Made by a program: the position numbers and the translations under genes. The notes below the pieces were generated by a model. It was not told where the DNA came from. It made no database searches and saw only the letters and a list, made by a program, of their open reading frames with translations. Of a DNA stretch of 64,000 nt, positions 45,676 through 54,101 are shown piece after piece. Origin of the DNA: Desulfoscipio sp. XC116 (GTDB taxonomy: Bacteria; Bacillota; Desulfotomaculia; Desulfotomaculales; Desulfallaceae); assembly GCF_039851975.1 (NCBI RefSeq), contig NZ_CP156660.1, forward strand, positions 2,361,035 through 2,425,034, in the 5' to 3' direction. Numbering within the stretch: position 1 is the first letter of the stretch; every line of letters starts with the position of its first letter.

Positions 45676-46410
45676 ATGTTTTTCCAAACACTTCGCGCCG
45701 AGAGGATGAAACTGCGGCACAGCCCGGTCTGGCTCGTTTTTCTCATCCTTCCGGTTCTGCCCGCCGTTATGGGCACCTTTAACTACCTTCAGAACATCGG
45801 CATTCTGCAGGATCAGTGGTACAGCCTGTGGACACAGCATACCCTCTTCACCTGTTATTTTTTTCTCCCTGCTATTATAGGTGTTTATTGTTCCTATCTG
45901 TGCCGTTTGGAGCATACGAACCACAACTGGAATGCCGTCATGACGGCGCCCGTGCCGGTTTCACACATCTATCTTGCAAAGCTTCTCGCAGCCTCCGTCA
46001 TGGTGATTTCTACGCAGGTCTGGATCGGCGCGCTGTTTGTGATTTCCGGCAAGCTTTCGGGCCTGGCCGCTCCGATGCCGCCCGAGCTTCCGGAATGGCT
46101 TTTATACGGCGTTGTCGGCGGGATCGTCATCTGCGCTCTGCAGCTTTGTATCTCGCTTGTGATCCGCAGCTTTGCCGTGCCGGTGGCTATGGCGCTGATC
46201 GGCGGCGTCACGGGAATAGCGGCGCTCGCCAAGGGCTATGGAGCGCTGTATCCGTATTCTCTTCTGTGTCTGGGCATGCGGGCCAACAGCCCCGGAGGAC
46301 CAATGCAGTGCAGTATTGAACAATTTGCCCTCAGTTGTTTTTTCTACCTCGCTGTCTGCGCCGCGTTTGCCGCTGTATGGCTGAAAAAACGGGATGTGGT
46401 TGTAGGGTAA
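45676..46410 (+). CDS. lantibiotic immunity ABC permease, MutG type
   Basis: 244-residue six-helix permease of the LanG type: RAERMKLRHSPVWLVFLILP at the N-terminus, and LEHTNHNWNAVMTAPVPVSH as the characteristic cytoplasmic loop. It follows the MutE-type gene by 3 bases after a GGAGATG site. No lantibiotic precursor or modification gene (lanA/B/C/M) is nearby, so the module is probably for resistance. Confidence 0.87.
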   Translation: MFFQTLRAERMKLRHSPVWLVFLILPVLPAVMGTFNYLQNIGILQDQWYSLWTQHTLFTCYFFLPAIIGVYCSYLCRLEHTNHNWNAVMTAPVPVSHIYLAKLLAASVMVISTQVWIGALFVISGKLSGLAAPMPPELPEWLLYGVVGGIVICALQLCISLVIRSFAVPVAMALIGGVTGIAALAKGYGALYPYSLLCLGMRANSPGGPMQCSIEQFALSCFFYLAVCAAFAAVWLKKRDVVVG

Positions 46411-46459
46411 TTTATAAATGCCTATTTACAAAGGCTTATCAAATAATCGATGCTCGGTT

Positions 46460-46500
46460 AGTTTTTGGTCCTGGCATACGACAGGGCCAAAAACTTTATT
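46460..46500. terminator. bidirectional terminator
   Basis: AGTTTTTGG-CCTG pairs with CAGG-CCAAAAACT, with T-rich tails on the plus strand. It lies between the converging permease and M24 peptidase genes. Confidence 0.8.
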
Positions 46501-46513
46501 TAGATGACCCATT

Positions 46514-47710
46514 TCAACGGCTCCCTTGATATTGAATGGCCTCGTCAAAATAGGTAATCTGCTCCAGGCCGCTCTCGGTTACCACAAAAGTGTCTTCAAT
46601 GCCCACAGCGCCCTCGTCGGGGAAAATAAACTTGGGCTCAAGGGCAAAAACCATCCCCGGCTGCAGGATTATATTAAAGTTTTTTGCGATTACGGGCAAT
46701 TCATCAAGCTCAATTCCTACCCCATGCCCGATAAAGCTGACGCGGTCCTCGAAGCCCATAAAATACTGCCGGTAGCCCGACTCGGCGGCTATGTTGCCGG
46801 CAATCTCATACAGATCCTTTCCGTTTGCACCCGGCAGGGCATTTTTAACAATTTGAGCCTTTATTTTCAATGCGGCCTCATATGCCCCGACCAATTTTCC
46901 GGACAGTTCGCCGATGCAAAAAATCCTCGCCTGATCCACCATGTATCCGTTATACACCCCTACATAGTCGACCATAATCGGTTCGTTGACGCCTATCTTC
47001 TTAAAGCCGGCGCTTTGTGGGTAAGACGGATTGAGGCCGGTTCCTCCGGTAGGACCGTCAAAAAAGCTGGGATAGGATAAATTCCACCCGGACATAAGGT
47101 GCCCGTAAAAAATTTCCTGATTAAATCCTCTCATGCGGATGGCACCCTGATGCCCCTTCTCCCGGTACAATGACTCCAACTTGCCCGCCAGTTCAACCTC
47201 AGTCATTCCCTCCCCTAGAATATCAGACACACCGGAGAACATCTCAAAATTCAGTTTAGCCGAATCTTTGAGCCTGTCAATTTCGTAGGGAGATTTTATC
47301 ATTCTGGTTTCGCGGATGAATTTTGATACATCCACTACCTCTAGCGGGAATAGGTGTTTTTTATATTTTAAAAATAGATTGGCCGGCAATACATCCATTT
47401 CCAGGCCGACCTTCCCGCGCCCATTGAGCCGGGCGGCAATGGTTTTGAACAATTCATCCAGACCCCGCAGATCGTTAATATTATCCAGGGCGCTTTCTTC
47501 CCTCGCCCTTTTCAAGCTCTTTCTGACCATCAAGACAGACTCTCCCTGGGCCGGTATAAAAAGGTGGGCGTTTTGACAGGTTCCGCTAAAATAAAACAGA
47601 TCTGCCTTTTGAATGATCAATGCTCCGTCAACATCATTGTTTAATAATAACTCCTGAAATCTCTTAATTCTGTGATAAAGCTCTTCGCGAGGGGTATATT
47701 GCATATTCAT
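46514..47710 (-). CDS. M24 metallopeptidase, Xaa-Pro aminopeptidase-like
   Basis: 398 residues with a creatinase N-terminal domain (about 10-150) and an M24 catalytic domain. The five metal ligands can be seen: Asp in IMVDYVG and YMVDQARIF, His in FIGHGVGIELDELP, Glu in FALEPKFIF and Glu in GIEDTFVV. The ATG follows AAAAGGAGG. It would cleave an N-terminal residue before proline or act on a related small substrate. Stands alone before the accessory region. Confidence 0.9.
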   Translation of the reverse strand: MNMQYTPREELYHRIKRFQELLLNNDVDGALIIQKADLFYFSGTCQNAHLFIPAQGESVLMVRKSLKRAREESALDNINDLRGLDELFKTIAARLNGRGKVGLEMDVLPANLFLKYKKHLFPLEVVDVSKFIRETRMIKSPYEIDRLKDSAKLNFEMFSGVSDILGEGMTEVELAGKLESLYREKGHQGAIRMRGFNQEIFYGHLMSGWNLSYPSFFDGPTGGTGLNPSYPQSAGFKKIGVNEPIMVDYVGVYNGYMVDQARIFCIGELSGKLVGAYEAALKIKAQIVKNALPGANGKDLYEIAGNIAAESGYRQYFMGFEDRVSFIGHGVGIELDELPVIAKNFNIILQPGMVFALEPKFIFPDEGAVGIEDTFVVTESGLEQITYFDEAIQYQGSR

Positions 47711-48166
47711 TTCTGCCTCCTTTTAATCATTAAAGAACCACCGTGGAATTTCTCTGTTGTAATGTTTGCGCAAAAGAAACCCAAAACTTATACTTTAACC
47801 ACGTGCGTAATCACAGTGCTTAATTGTAAAACCAACGTAAAAATTATAAAATTACAGGCTGACCCTTCTTGGTACTATGATTTTACAATATTAGCAACAA
47901 AGCTATCAATACTATTTTGAATATTCTAAAATTTAAAGCATGTTGCTATGAAACACATGGATTTACCAGATTCACGGGTAACACCCATTCAACCATGAAT
48001 ATCTACTTCCATCTTTCTGTATCTTTTCAAAAATTTCAAGGGTTATTTTATTTACCAGCAAGGCCGCTTAATTATTGGGATACAGGTCGTTTTGCAAGTG
48101 GGAAAGTTGAGTCTTTGAATTAATGCCATGAGTTTCTATTATAGCTTCACTGGTAAGAACTATATC
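47711..48166. other. intergenic region at the start of the patchwork region
   Basis: AT-rich sequence without a supported gene. A plus-strand frame at 47917-48123 has no ribosome binding site. Marks the change from housekeeping-type genes to accessory DNA. Confidence 0.4.
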
Positions 48167-48358
48167 CTAATTAATTTCAGAAGTCATATATTTAATTTCT
48201 CCTCTTTCATTATTGTTTAGTTTGTCATCTGGCTCACTCCATTTTTCCAAATAATATTGCCCAGTGTTTAATTTGAGCTTTTCTCCAGATTCTAATTCAA
48301 CTTTGATTTTATTAAAACTGGGTATATATTCATTGAGTTCGATATTAATATTATGTTT
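48167..48358 (-). pseudogene. 5'-truncated gene fragment, unknown function
   Basis: An open frame of about 63 codons with protein-like sequence (FNKIKVELESGEKLKLNTG; WSEPDDKLNNNERGEIKYMT) ends at a TAG but has no start codon: it is cut exactly where the repeat at 48358 begins. It looks like the C-terminal part of a hydrophilic protein whose 5' end was lost. Confidence 0.5.
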
Positions 48359-48500
48359 TTATTACTAAATTACAACCCCAAAACCCCCTTTTTTATTAAG
48401 ATAAAGAAAGGGGGCTTTCGGTTTCAAGATTATTTATTTTTATTACGACACATGTTTTAAATTATTGACAAGCACAACTTACAGGAAGTAAAGAAAAATT
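48358..48500. repeat. R element, copy 1
   Basis: About 140 bp shared with 52181-52322 and 55083-55184. The common core has a CCCCCTTT/AAAGGGGG stem around ATTAAGATAAAG, then GGCTTTCGGTTTCAA, an A/T stretch, CGACACATGTTTTAAATTAT and ACAAGCACA. The stem is terminator-like on the minus strand. See findings. Confidence 0.85.
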
Positions 48501-48540
48501 ATAGAATATTAACAAAAACAAATATAGCAAAGGTATAGCT

Positions 48541-49134
48541 ATGTTTAAAAATCCTTCTGAAAATAAAGCAAAAAAGTTAGACAAAGAATGCAGTAGATTA
48601 ATCTTCACTTTATATTATGAAACGGCCTATAAAGCGGCCTATTTTTACTGTGGAGATAAATATATAGCTGAGGAAGCGGCTCAAGAGGCCATTTATAAAG
48701 CGATTCAGAATATTCATCAACTAAATGACCCAGGCAAAATTGAAGACTGGATCAAAAAAATTGCTATAAACAATGTTAATGCAATTTTTAAGGAGCATGA
48801 AAAAGAAGTTAACCTTGAAAAATCGTTACCGATCTCGGATTTGCCGGAAAATTTACCGGAATATGTAGTTGTATCCCAAGAAACTGTGGATACTGTTGAT
48901 AGGGCTATTGAATCACTTGACCCTGTAATGAAACAGGTAATCCGCCTCCGATTCTATGAGGAAATGAAGGTTAAAGATATTTCCTTATTGCTTAACAAGC
49001 CGGAGGGTACCATTAAGATTTGGCTGTACAGGGGTAAAGCCCTAATCAAGAAACAATTGCTTAGGGAAGGCTATATAAAAATAAATGATGATTTAATAGG
49101 AGCAAAGATTATTAAGGGAGGTATCAATAAATGA
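48541..49134 (+). CDS. ECF sigma-70 family factor
   Basis: 197 residues. Region 2 is seen in YYETAYKAAYFYCGDKYIAEEAAQEA and the -10 recognition part IEDWIKKIAINNV; region 4 is LDPVMKQVIRLRFYEEMKVKDISLLLNKPEGTIKIW (quoted in part: VKDISLLLNKPEGTIKIWLY). It overlaps the next gene by 4 bases (ATGA). The pair looks like a sigma/membrane anti-sigma module. AT-rich, distinct from the core genes. Confidence 0.88.
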   Translation: MFKNPSENKAKKLDKECSRLIFTLYYETAYKAAYFYCGDKYIAEEAAQEAIYKAIQNIHQLNDPGKIEDWIKKIAINNVNAIFKEHEKEVNLEKSLPISDLPENLPEYVVVSQETVDTVDRAIESLDPVMKQVIRLRFYEEMKVKDISLLLNKPEGTIKIWLYRGKALIKKQLLREGYIKINDDLIGAKIIKGGINK

Positions 49135-49886
49135 GTGAGCGCAATCCTCATGGCTATGCCTCTATTGATGAATTAATAAAAGAAGCCCTTCAACAACGGG
49201 CAGGAAAAGATACCGACATTAATTTGGAAGAAGCATGGGAGAAATTTAATCAAAAATACCATACAAAGAAACAAAAACCGGTTTTAAAACTAGCATTAGC
49301 TGCCTGTTTGATCTGCTTAATACTGGGAGCGCCGTTATTTCTTTTTCCCGTAGAGGGGGGAGCTTTCGGCAGTAAGCTATTTAAGAGTATTAAAACGTTT
49401 CTAAACGGAAAAGTCCAATCTGTGGAAATATCTTTTAATAGTTCCCCGTGGAAAGAGAAAGAAAGCACGGAGAATTACCTGAATCCGAAAATTATCCGTG
49501 CTCTACAGGATGTCCCTTATAAGATATTGCTACCTGTTGATATGTTGGGTATGTATGAAATAAAACAAATAGAAACTGATCAGTTAGGAAACTCAACGGA
49601 AGTTAACATTACCATGGTCGGAGAAAAATCGGAGCAAATCATTATTACTGAAATAAATATAATTAAAGGTTTTGAACAGGGTATCTCCTACGATACTGAA
49701 GATGCACAAATGAAAAATGTAAAAGTTAAAGGACAAGATGCAATATTAATTAATTATAAAAATAATTTAGTAGACTTATCCTGGATGGACATGGATATAT
49801 TCATTTCTATAAGCGGAGAAGCTTCTGAAGATGATATTTTATTGCTGGCCAATGCAATGAGAAGAATTGATTACTCAACCAAATAG
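49131..49886 (+). CDS. membrane anti-sigma-like protein with DUF4367-type domain
   Basis: 251 residues: a cytoplasmic N-terminal part (1-52) likely binding the sigma factor, one membrane helix (LKLALAACLICLILGAPLFLF, about 55-75), and an extracellular domain with IRALQDVPYKILLPVDML and the C-terminal DILLLANAMRRIDY typical of DUF4367. It is coupled to the ECF gene. It ends in a 16-base convergent overlap with the next minus-strand gene. Confidence 0.8.
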   Translation: MSERNPHGYASIDELIKEALQQRAGKDTDINLEEAWEKFNQKYHTKKQKPVLKLALAACLICLILGAPLFLFPVEGGAFGSKLFKSIKTFLNGKVQSVEISFNSSPWKEKESTENYLNPKIIRALQDVPYKILLPVDMLGMYEIKQIETDQLGNSTEVNITMVGEKSEQIIITEINIIKGFEQGISYDTEDAQMKNVKVKGQDAILINYKNNLVDLSWMDMDIFISISGEASEDDILLLANAMRRIDYSTK

Positions 49887-50305
49887 GCTTTTGTGTTTGA
49901 GGTATTTGTTTCTATAGATTTACCTTTCTCTGCCCGGTGGTGACAATAAGCCCGGTATTTATAACCTTTAGCTACGGTAATTGTACCTTTGACATTACAA
50001 GAAGATTTGTTATTTGTGCTGTTGGTCCAGCTTTTTACGTTTACCCATCCCTTGGAAGTATTTTTTTGCAAGTAAACAGTTGTTGTAATACTATCAACGC
50101 TTTCGTACGTTTTTGTCTTTCCGGTAACACTGAGCACGCCATTACCGCTATCTGTTAAAAAGCACTTTGTGGTTACTAAATAATTGTATGTCTGTGGAGT
50201 AATCTCGGCTTTCGGATTATTCTCCCGGGCTAAAACAGGTTGTTCTAAAGTAAAAATCATTAACCCTATCAGCATCATTGCTATTAACTTGGAACGCTTT
50301 ACCAT
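49871..50305 (-). CDS. small secreted protein, DUF6147-like
   Basis: 144 residues with a clear signal peptide (MVKRSKLIAMMLIGLMIFTL ... VLA, cleavage near residue 26). The mature part is Ser/Thr/Lys/Asn-rich, probably beta-sheet (YLVTTKCFLTDSGNGVLSVT; TVYLQKNTSKGWVNVKSW). Two cysteines may form a disulfide. Function is unknown. Its 3' end overlaps the anti-sigma gene, so antisense interference between the two mRNAs is possible. Confidence 0.75.
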   Translation of the reverse strand: MVKRSKLIAMMLIGLMIFTLEQPVLARENNPKAEITPQTYNYLVTTKCFLTDSGNGVLSVTGKTKTYESVDSITTTVYLQKNTSKGWVNVKSWTNSTNNKSSCNVKGTITVAKGYKYRAYCHHRAEKGKSIETNTSNTKAYLVE

Positions 50306-50524
50306 CTTATATCCCCCTTATTTTATTATTTAATTACTAGATAAAAAAATCTGCCATTTAGTTTCAAAAATAATAGTAATAAACTAAAAAAATTTATAGA
50401 TGTTCTCAAGTGTCAACGGCCATTTGAGAATCCACATTTCTGGCCATTAAAAACTAGCATAATTGGACGGCATTTAACTTTCCGCTAAGCTAGTGACCGT
50501 TTATCGGAGCGAAGCAGAGACCAT

Positions 50525-50921
50525 TTACATAGAGAATCCCGTGTTAGCCTTTTGGCAAGGGGCCACAAGCGAAAAGCTAGATGCCTCGGCCCCTTTTAAA
50601 ATACGGGCGCGAGGCTCCATGTCAAGGGCGGTCCTCATCCGGTAGCTATCCCCCGTAAAAGTATGGTCAGAGGCTGTTTCGTCCATTGATAGGTAACTTA
50701 ATTCGTCTAATATAATCATGTCATTTTTAAGTATGTTATTAATTTTCCTTGTTTACATTGTTATCAGCTAGGGCAGCATAAAGATCCATAACCAAATCAT
50801 TGAAGGTGTAAAACCGCACTTGGTAACCTTCATTAACGGTGTATATACCTAGCGCTATACTAATGTGACTTTTGCCGTTATCGCAGCTATTCCGAATTCG
50901 GAATAGCTGCGATAACGGCAA
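50525..50921 (-). pseudogene. IstB-like transposition helper ATPase, fragmented
   Basis: Two short frames show IstB motifs: NSCDNGKSHISIALG (Walker A region, with glycines lost) followed by YQVRFYTFNDLVMDLYAA, and MIILDELSYLSMD (Walker B). They are separated by stops/frameshift and the N-terminal part is missing. The remaining C-terminal part has unrelated sequence. The Walker A region is disrupted by a palindrome at 50870-50923. Confidence 0.7.
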
Positions 50922-50923
50922 AA
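50870..50923. repeat. perfect 54 bp palindrome
   Basis: The 27-base arm (TTTTGCCGTTATCGCAGCTA then TTCCGAA) is followed directly by its exact complement, with no loop; the centre is GAATTC. One arm is the Walker A coding part of the istB fragment, so it arose by inverted duplication of element DNA. Confidence 0.9.
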
Positions 50924-51088
50924 CCTACCTAGCTTGTGCTTCCGGGATGATCGCCTCAATCTCAGCCGTAACCGTGGCTCAATTTGCTCCGTAAACATGG
51001 CTCATTAACTGCCAGAACAGTGACTTTAGCGAACCGAAATATGCACTAGACACCATTTTATTACCAGAGTAATGCTACTTACTAGCAC

Positions 51089-51304
51089 TTAATTTTTACG
51101 ATATTCAGATAAAACGTATCTTTCAATTCTTCTCAGTTCTTTACATGCTTTTTCTTGGGATATATTTAACACCAAAGCAATCTCAGTTAAAGTATGCACT
51201 TTACTATCAATTAAACCGTTTCTTAACCTAAACATATAAGAATCTTTATTATCTAGCTTATCAATAATTTTCAGCAATCTTTCTTTATCAAAAGCCACAT
51301 TCAT
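51089..51304 (-). CDS. small sigma-70 region 4-like protein
   Basis: 71 residues. The sequence ends with a helix-turn-helix (HTLTEIALVLNISQEKACKELRRIER) resembling sigma-70 region 4 without the other regions. It is clearly related to the product of 53395-53622 (same length, same LLxxIxxLxxxDxYxxxLRxGxI pattern). Its ATG overlaps the stop of a broken upstream gene (ATGA), the same arrangement as in the intact cassette at 53.4-54.6 kb. Confidence 0.6.
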   Translation of the reverse strand: MNVAFDKERLLKIIDKLDNKDSYMFRLRNGLIDSKVHTLTEIALVLNISQEKACKELRRIERYVLSEYRKN

Positions 51305-51493
51305 AATCCTTTCTTGTCTAAAATGATATTATCAATAATCCAATGGTTATTTTTTTTAGATAAAAAAATAACCATTGCTGTCTTATAATCAGTCGTGCCT
51401 TCAATGTCTGTAATTATTTGTCTGGACATCATAGATATTTGAGCTTTGTTGTCCCATCCAAATAGTCCAGTGTACTTTAAATTTTTTAATCAT
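51301..51493 (-). pseudogene. frameshifted homologue of the 53619-54101 protein
   Basis: From ATG at 51493 (after GAGAAGGTGG) the frame stops early, but a shift restores NKAQISMMSRQIITDIEGTT and then KKNNHWIIDNIILDKKGL up to the TGA at 51301. This aligns with the C-terminus of the 53619 product (NAQVYLTARYIK ... KWVIYNIIFKKDETGT). The long N-terminal part including the membrane helix is lost. Confidence 0.65.
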
Positions 51494-51981
51494 TTTTACC
51501 ACCTTCTCGTTTTGATTTAAATCATTTCCTTTCTAATTCACTAACATTTTTTCGACTTTGGGCTACATGTCTAGCCAAATCTATTTCTTTTAAGTCCATA
51601 TTCGCTTTCTGTACCGCCTCTTCCACCATTTTTTAATTCATAGACTACCATGCTGCCAACACGGCACCATCAGAGGATGAAATTAATACATGGGTCAGTC
51701 ACCAAAGCTTGGATATTCGTCCAATGATCTTGCAATGGGAAGGTAAAACCAACTCTCAAGTAGCTTAGCTCTTTCAGTTGCCCAATCTATAAAATCTGGC
51801 TAACCTAGTTATTAGCATTTAACTGGGTTCTTTTGCATACCCAAAACCCGAAATTCTAAGTAAGCTTTATCACTCCCATCAGGATTAATAAACATTTGTT
51901 CGCAACTTTATTCTAATTTCCGAGAGTCTACTTTGATTTAAAATTAAATCTTAGCAGTTGAAAACAGACTAAAAACGCATT
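51494..51981. other. degraded intergenic DNA
   Basis: No complete gene. A minus-strand frame of 35 codons (MVEEAVQKANMDLKEIDLAR ..., about 51527-51634) looks protein-like and may be the tail of a lost gene of the decayed cassette. Confidence 0.35.
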
Positions 51982-52110
51982 TTAATTAGAGTAGCAATAG
52001 TGGTTATGGGTGGCAATATTATGGGCACATGCCTGCAAGGTCTGTACCCGGCTTGTCCCCAGATCACTATTACTTTTTGGGGGAGGATCTCGATGTTGCC
52101 TAGTTAACAT
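51982..52110 (-). CDS. possible 42-residue small protein
   Basis: ATG at 52110 follows a very strong AAGGAGGTGAG site by 6 bases. It reads MLTRQHRDPPPKSNSDLGTS and continues to CAHNIATHNHYCYSN, with two cysteines and several histidines at the end. No family is recognised. It starts 70 bases from R element copy 2 on the same strand. Confidence 0.35.
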   Translation of the reverse strand: MLTRQHRDPPPKSNSDLGTSRVQTLQACAHNIATHNHYCYSN

Positions 52111-52180
52111 ATTAACTCACCTCCTTGTTAAGTAGTATTTAATTTTTAGATATAGCCCGGCAGTTCCGAAAAACTAAATA

Positions 52181-52322
52181 ATTATTACTAAATTATAATC
52201 AAAAAAGCCCCTTTTTTACTAAGATAAAGAAAGGGGGCTTTCGGTTTCAAAATTATTATTTTTATTCCGACACATTCTTTAAATTATCGACAAGCACAGC
52301 TCGCAGAAGTTAAAGAAAAATT
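52181..52322. repeat. R element, copy 2
   Basis: Shares the whole core with copy 1, including the flanking ATTATTACTAAATTA at one end and AAAGAAAAATT at the other. The hairpin GCCCC/GGGGC with a T-run on the minus strand would serve as a terminator. Confidence 0.85.
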
Positions 52323-52612
52323 GTTTTCACTCAAACAGTCTTGTCCGAAAATTTTTGAAATTTTACAGATATTAATAATCGTAAAAGGTCAATCAGTCCG
52401 TCCATTAGTTTTTATCATTGCCCGGGTGTCATCCATAATCAATATGTGGCAGATTTATGTGACATAAATATCTCCATTACGAGAGATTGTTATTATTGTC
52501 TCCGCTCTTGCTACTTTATTTTCCAATCGCCAGGTCTAGAACCTTCGCCTTTAGGCGAAGAGCTTTAGCATAGATTTTCCCCCCTACGCCATAATATGGT
52601 TGGGGGGATGCT

Positions 52613-53044
52613 ATGGCAGAATATCGAAAAGGGAGCCATACGGTCTACAACATTGAATACCACATGGTTTGGGTTACGAAGTACAGGTATCAAGTGTTAC
52701 GTGGTGAAGTTGCTTTGCGTACGCGAGAGCTTATACGGCAAAGTTGTTTAAGCCGTGATATCACAATAATTAGAGGTAGTGTAGGCAAGGATCATGTGCA
52801 TCTATTGATCTCCTGCCCACCTAGTTTGTCACCTTCAAAAATCATTCAATATCTTAAAGGACGGTCATCGCGGTTACTGCAACAAGAATTCGAACATTTA
52901 CGAAAGAAATATTGGGGCCAACACCTCTGGGCAAGAGGATATTTTTGTGCAACAGTAGGTGCCATCACGGAGGATATCGTTAAAGAATACGTTGAAAATC
53001 AGCAAACAGATGGACCAGAGGAAGCATTTAAAGTTGATGACTGA
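52613..53044 (+). CDS. tnpA: IS200/IS605-family Y1 transposase
   Basis: 143-residue HUH single-strand transposase. The metal-binding HUH motif is His61-Val-His63 (GKDHVHLLIS) and the catalytic tyrosine is Tyr126 (VKEYVENQQ). Length and motifs are intact, so it may be active. ATG at 52613 follows GGGGGGATGCT. The last codons form one arm of a 15 bp hairpin (53030-53062) that probably blocks transcription in or out of the element. Confidence 0.93.
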   Translation: MAEYRKGSHTVYNIEYHMVWVTKYRYQVLRGEVALRTRELIRQSCLSRDITIIRGSVGKDHVHLLISCPPSLSPSKIIQYLKGRSSRLLQQEFEHLRKKYWGQHLWARGYFCATVGAITEDIVKEYVENQQTDGPEEAFKVDD

Positions 53045-53062
53045 GTTTCAGTCATCAACTTT
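53030..53062 (+). terminator. hairpin at the end of the IS200 transposase gene
   Basis: AAAGTTGATGACTGA, a 3-base loop and its exact complement; the stop codon lies within the stem. Confidence 0.7.
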
Positions 53063-53189
53063 AAGGTTGCTTAAGCCACGGGTTGCTTTTAGCCGGCTTT
53101 AGCCGGTGGTCAGTTTAATTTTAGCCGGCTATTCATTAAAGCTGGCCAAACGGGAAACAAGGTTAGAAACAGAATTGCTTCAGAGAAGT

Positions 53190-53221
53190 GCATAACTTGA
53201 ATCCCAAAATGCAAGTTATGC
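53190..53221. other. 10 bp inverted repeat in the IS200 flank
   Basis: GCATAACTTG and CAAGTTATGC around 12 bases. It stands in a 350-base gap between the IS200 element and the 53395 gene in which nothing else was recognised. Confidence 0.4.
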
Positions 53222-53394
53222 GCCAACGGCTTTTATAATCACCTTACACAAGTATACGGATATCCGAATGCAAAGCGGTATAACCAAGCTGAAGAATACA
53301 CCTAAAAACTATGCCGAATTTTCCGAAGAAAGCCCAGTGATATAGGGTTCTGAACAATACACTGTAGGCCGCCTTGTTTATTATCCGATTATCT

Positions 53395-53622
53395 TTACGA
53401 ACCTTTTATTTCACGTAATTTGGCTTGAGCAATTTTCTCTATTTGACGTAGTTCTTTATACATTTCATCTGTAGATATATTATAGATTTTAGCTAACTCT
53501 TCAATAGACTTAGGGTTGGATTCTATAAAACCAAACCTTAGCTTTAATAGATATGCATCGTTTGAAGCTAAACTCTCAATCACTGCTAAAAGTTGTTCTG
53601 GTTTAAGGGGAGAATTCCTCAT
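53395..53622 (-). CDS. small sigma-70 region 4-like protein
   Basis: 75 residues, homologous to the 51089-51304 product. Helix-turn-helix near KSIEELAKIYNISTDEMYKELRQIEKIA (in part: SIEELAKIYNISTDEMYKEL). Its ATG overlaps the stop of the upstream membrane protein gene (ATGA), which overlaps the secreted protein gene, so three genes are coupled. It might be a small DNA-binding regulator of the cassette; that is inference. Confidence 0.65.
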   Translation of the reverse strand: MRNSPLKPEQLLAVIESLASNDAYLLKLRFGFIESNPKSIEELAKIYNISTDEMYKELRQIEKIAQAKLREIKGS

Positions 53623-54101
53623 GTTCCAGTTTCATCCTTTTTAAATATTATGTTATAAATAACCCATTTTTCTTGATTTTTACGCATTATCAGAACCATA
53701 TCAGTTGAATAAGATCTTTTCATATTCAAGTCGGATTTAATATAACGTGCTGTTAAATATACTTGCGCGTTTATTTTATCAATTATTTTGACACCTTTAA
53801 ATTGCTCAACATAACACCTAGACGTTATTTTTTGGCACTTAACATACTGCATGTTTTCCTTTAAATCCTTTAGAAACAGTCCTTTTTGTAGTTCTGGTGA
53901 ATAATAAGATATCCCTTCTTTACCTGTATAGGTTTCCCAATTGTAAGTATTACTAATTCTTAAAGCGTCAGATGCATATCGTTCAAGATACCTCTCTACT
54001 ATAATGTCAGGGACAAGCTGGAACATGAGAAGAATTAAATTAATAGCGCATATAGTAATAATTAGTTTTGTATTGCTAACTAAAAATTTACCAATCAACA
54101 T
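53619..54101 (-). CDS. membrane-anchored protein of unknown function
   Basis: 160 residues with an N-terminal membrane helix (about 12-31, LIITICAINLILLMFQLVPD) and an extracytoplasmic domain resembling conjugative or NTF2-like folds (TDMVLIMRKNQEKWVIYNII at the end). A decayed homologue lies at 51301-51493. It overlaps both neighbours (14 bases with the upstream gene, 4 with the downstream one). Function unknown. Confidence 0.65.
   Translation of the reverse strand: MLIGKFLVSNTKLIITICAINLILLMFQLVPDIIVERYLERYASDALRISNTYNWETYTGKEGISYYSPELQKGLFLKDLKENMQYVKCQKITSRCYVEQFKGVKIIDKINAQVYLTARYIKSDLNMKRSYSTDMVLIMRKNQEKWVIYNIIFKKDETGT

Larger units (their letters stand above)
50397..51060 (-). mobile_element. 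remnant of an IS21-family element
   Basis: Pieces of an IstB-type helper ATPase (see 50525-50921) with flanking non-coding DNA that includes TGTCAACGGCCATTTGAGAA near 50408. No IstA transposase gene remains. The boundaries are approximate. Confidence 0.5.
52541..53106 (+). mobile_element. IS200-type insertion sequence
   Basis: Contains a single Y1 transposase gene bounded by subterminal hairpins: left end CTTCGCCT-TT-AGGCGAAG (52543-52560) and right end CCGGCT-TT-AGCCGG (53093-53106). No tnpB gene. The exact cleavage sites were not determined, so true ends may lie some bases outside. Confidence 0.8.

Noticed and set aside
45816-46319. 167-codon plus-strand frame overlapping the MutG-type permease
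   Set aside because: It is in another frame of a convincing six-helix permease gene and has no features of its own.
52541-53106. IS605-type element with a TnpB nuclease
   Set aside because: Only the Y1 transposase gene lies between the two end hairpins; no TnpB motifs are found nearby.
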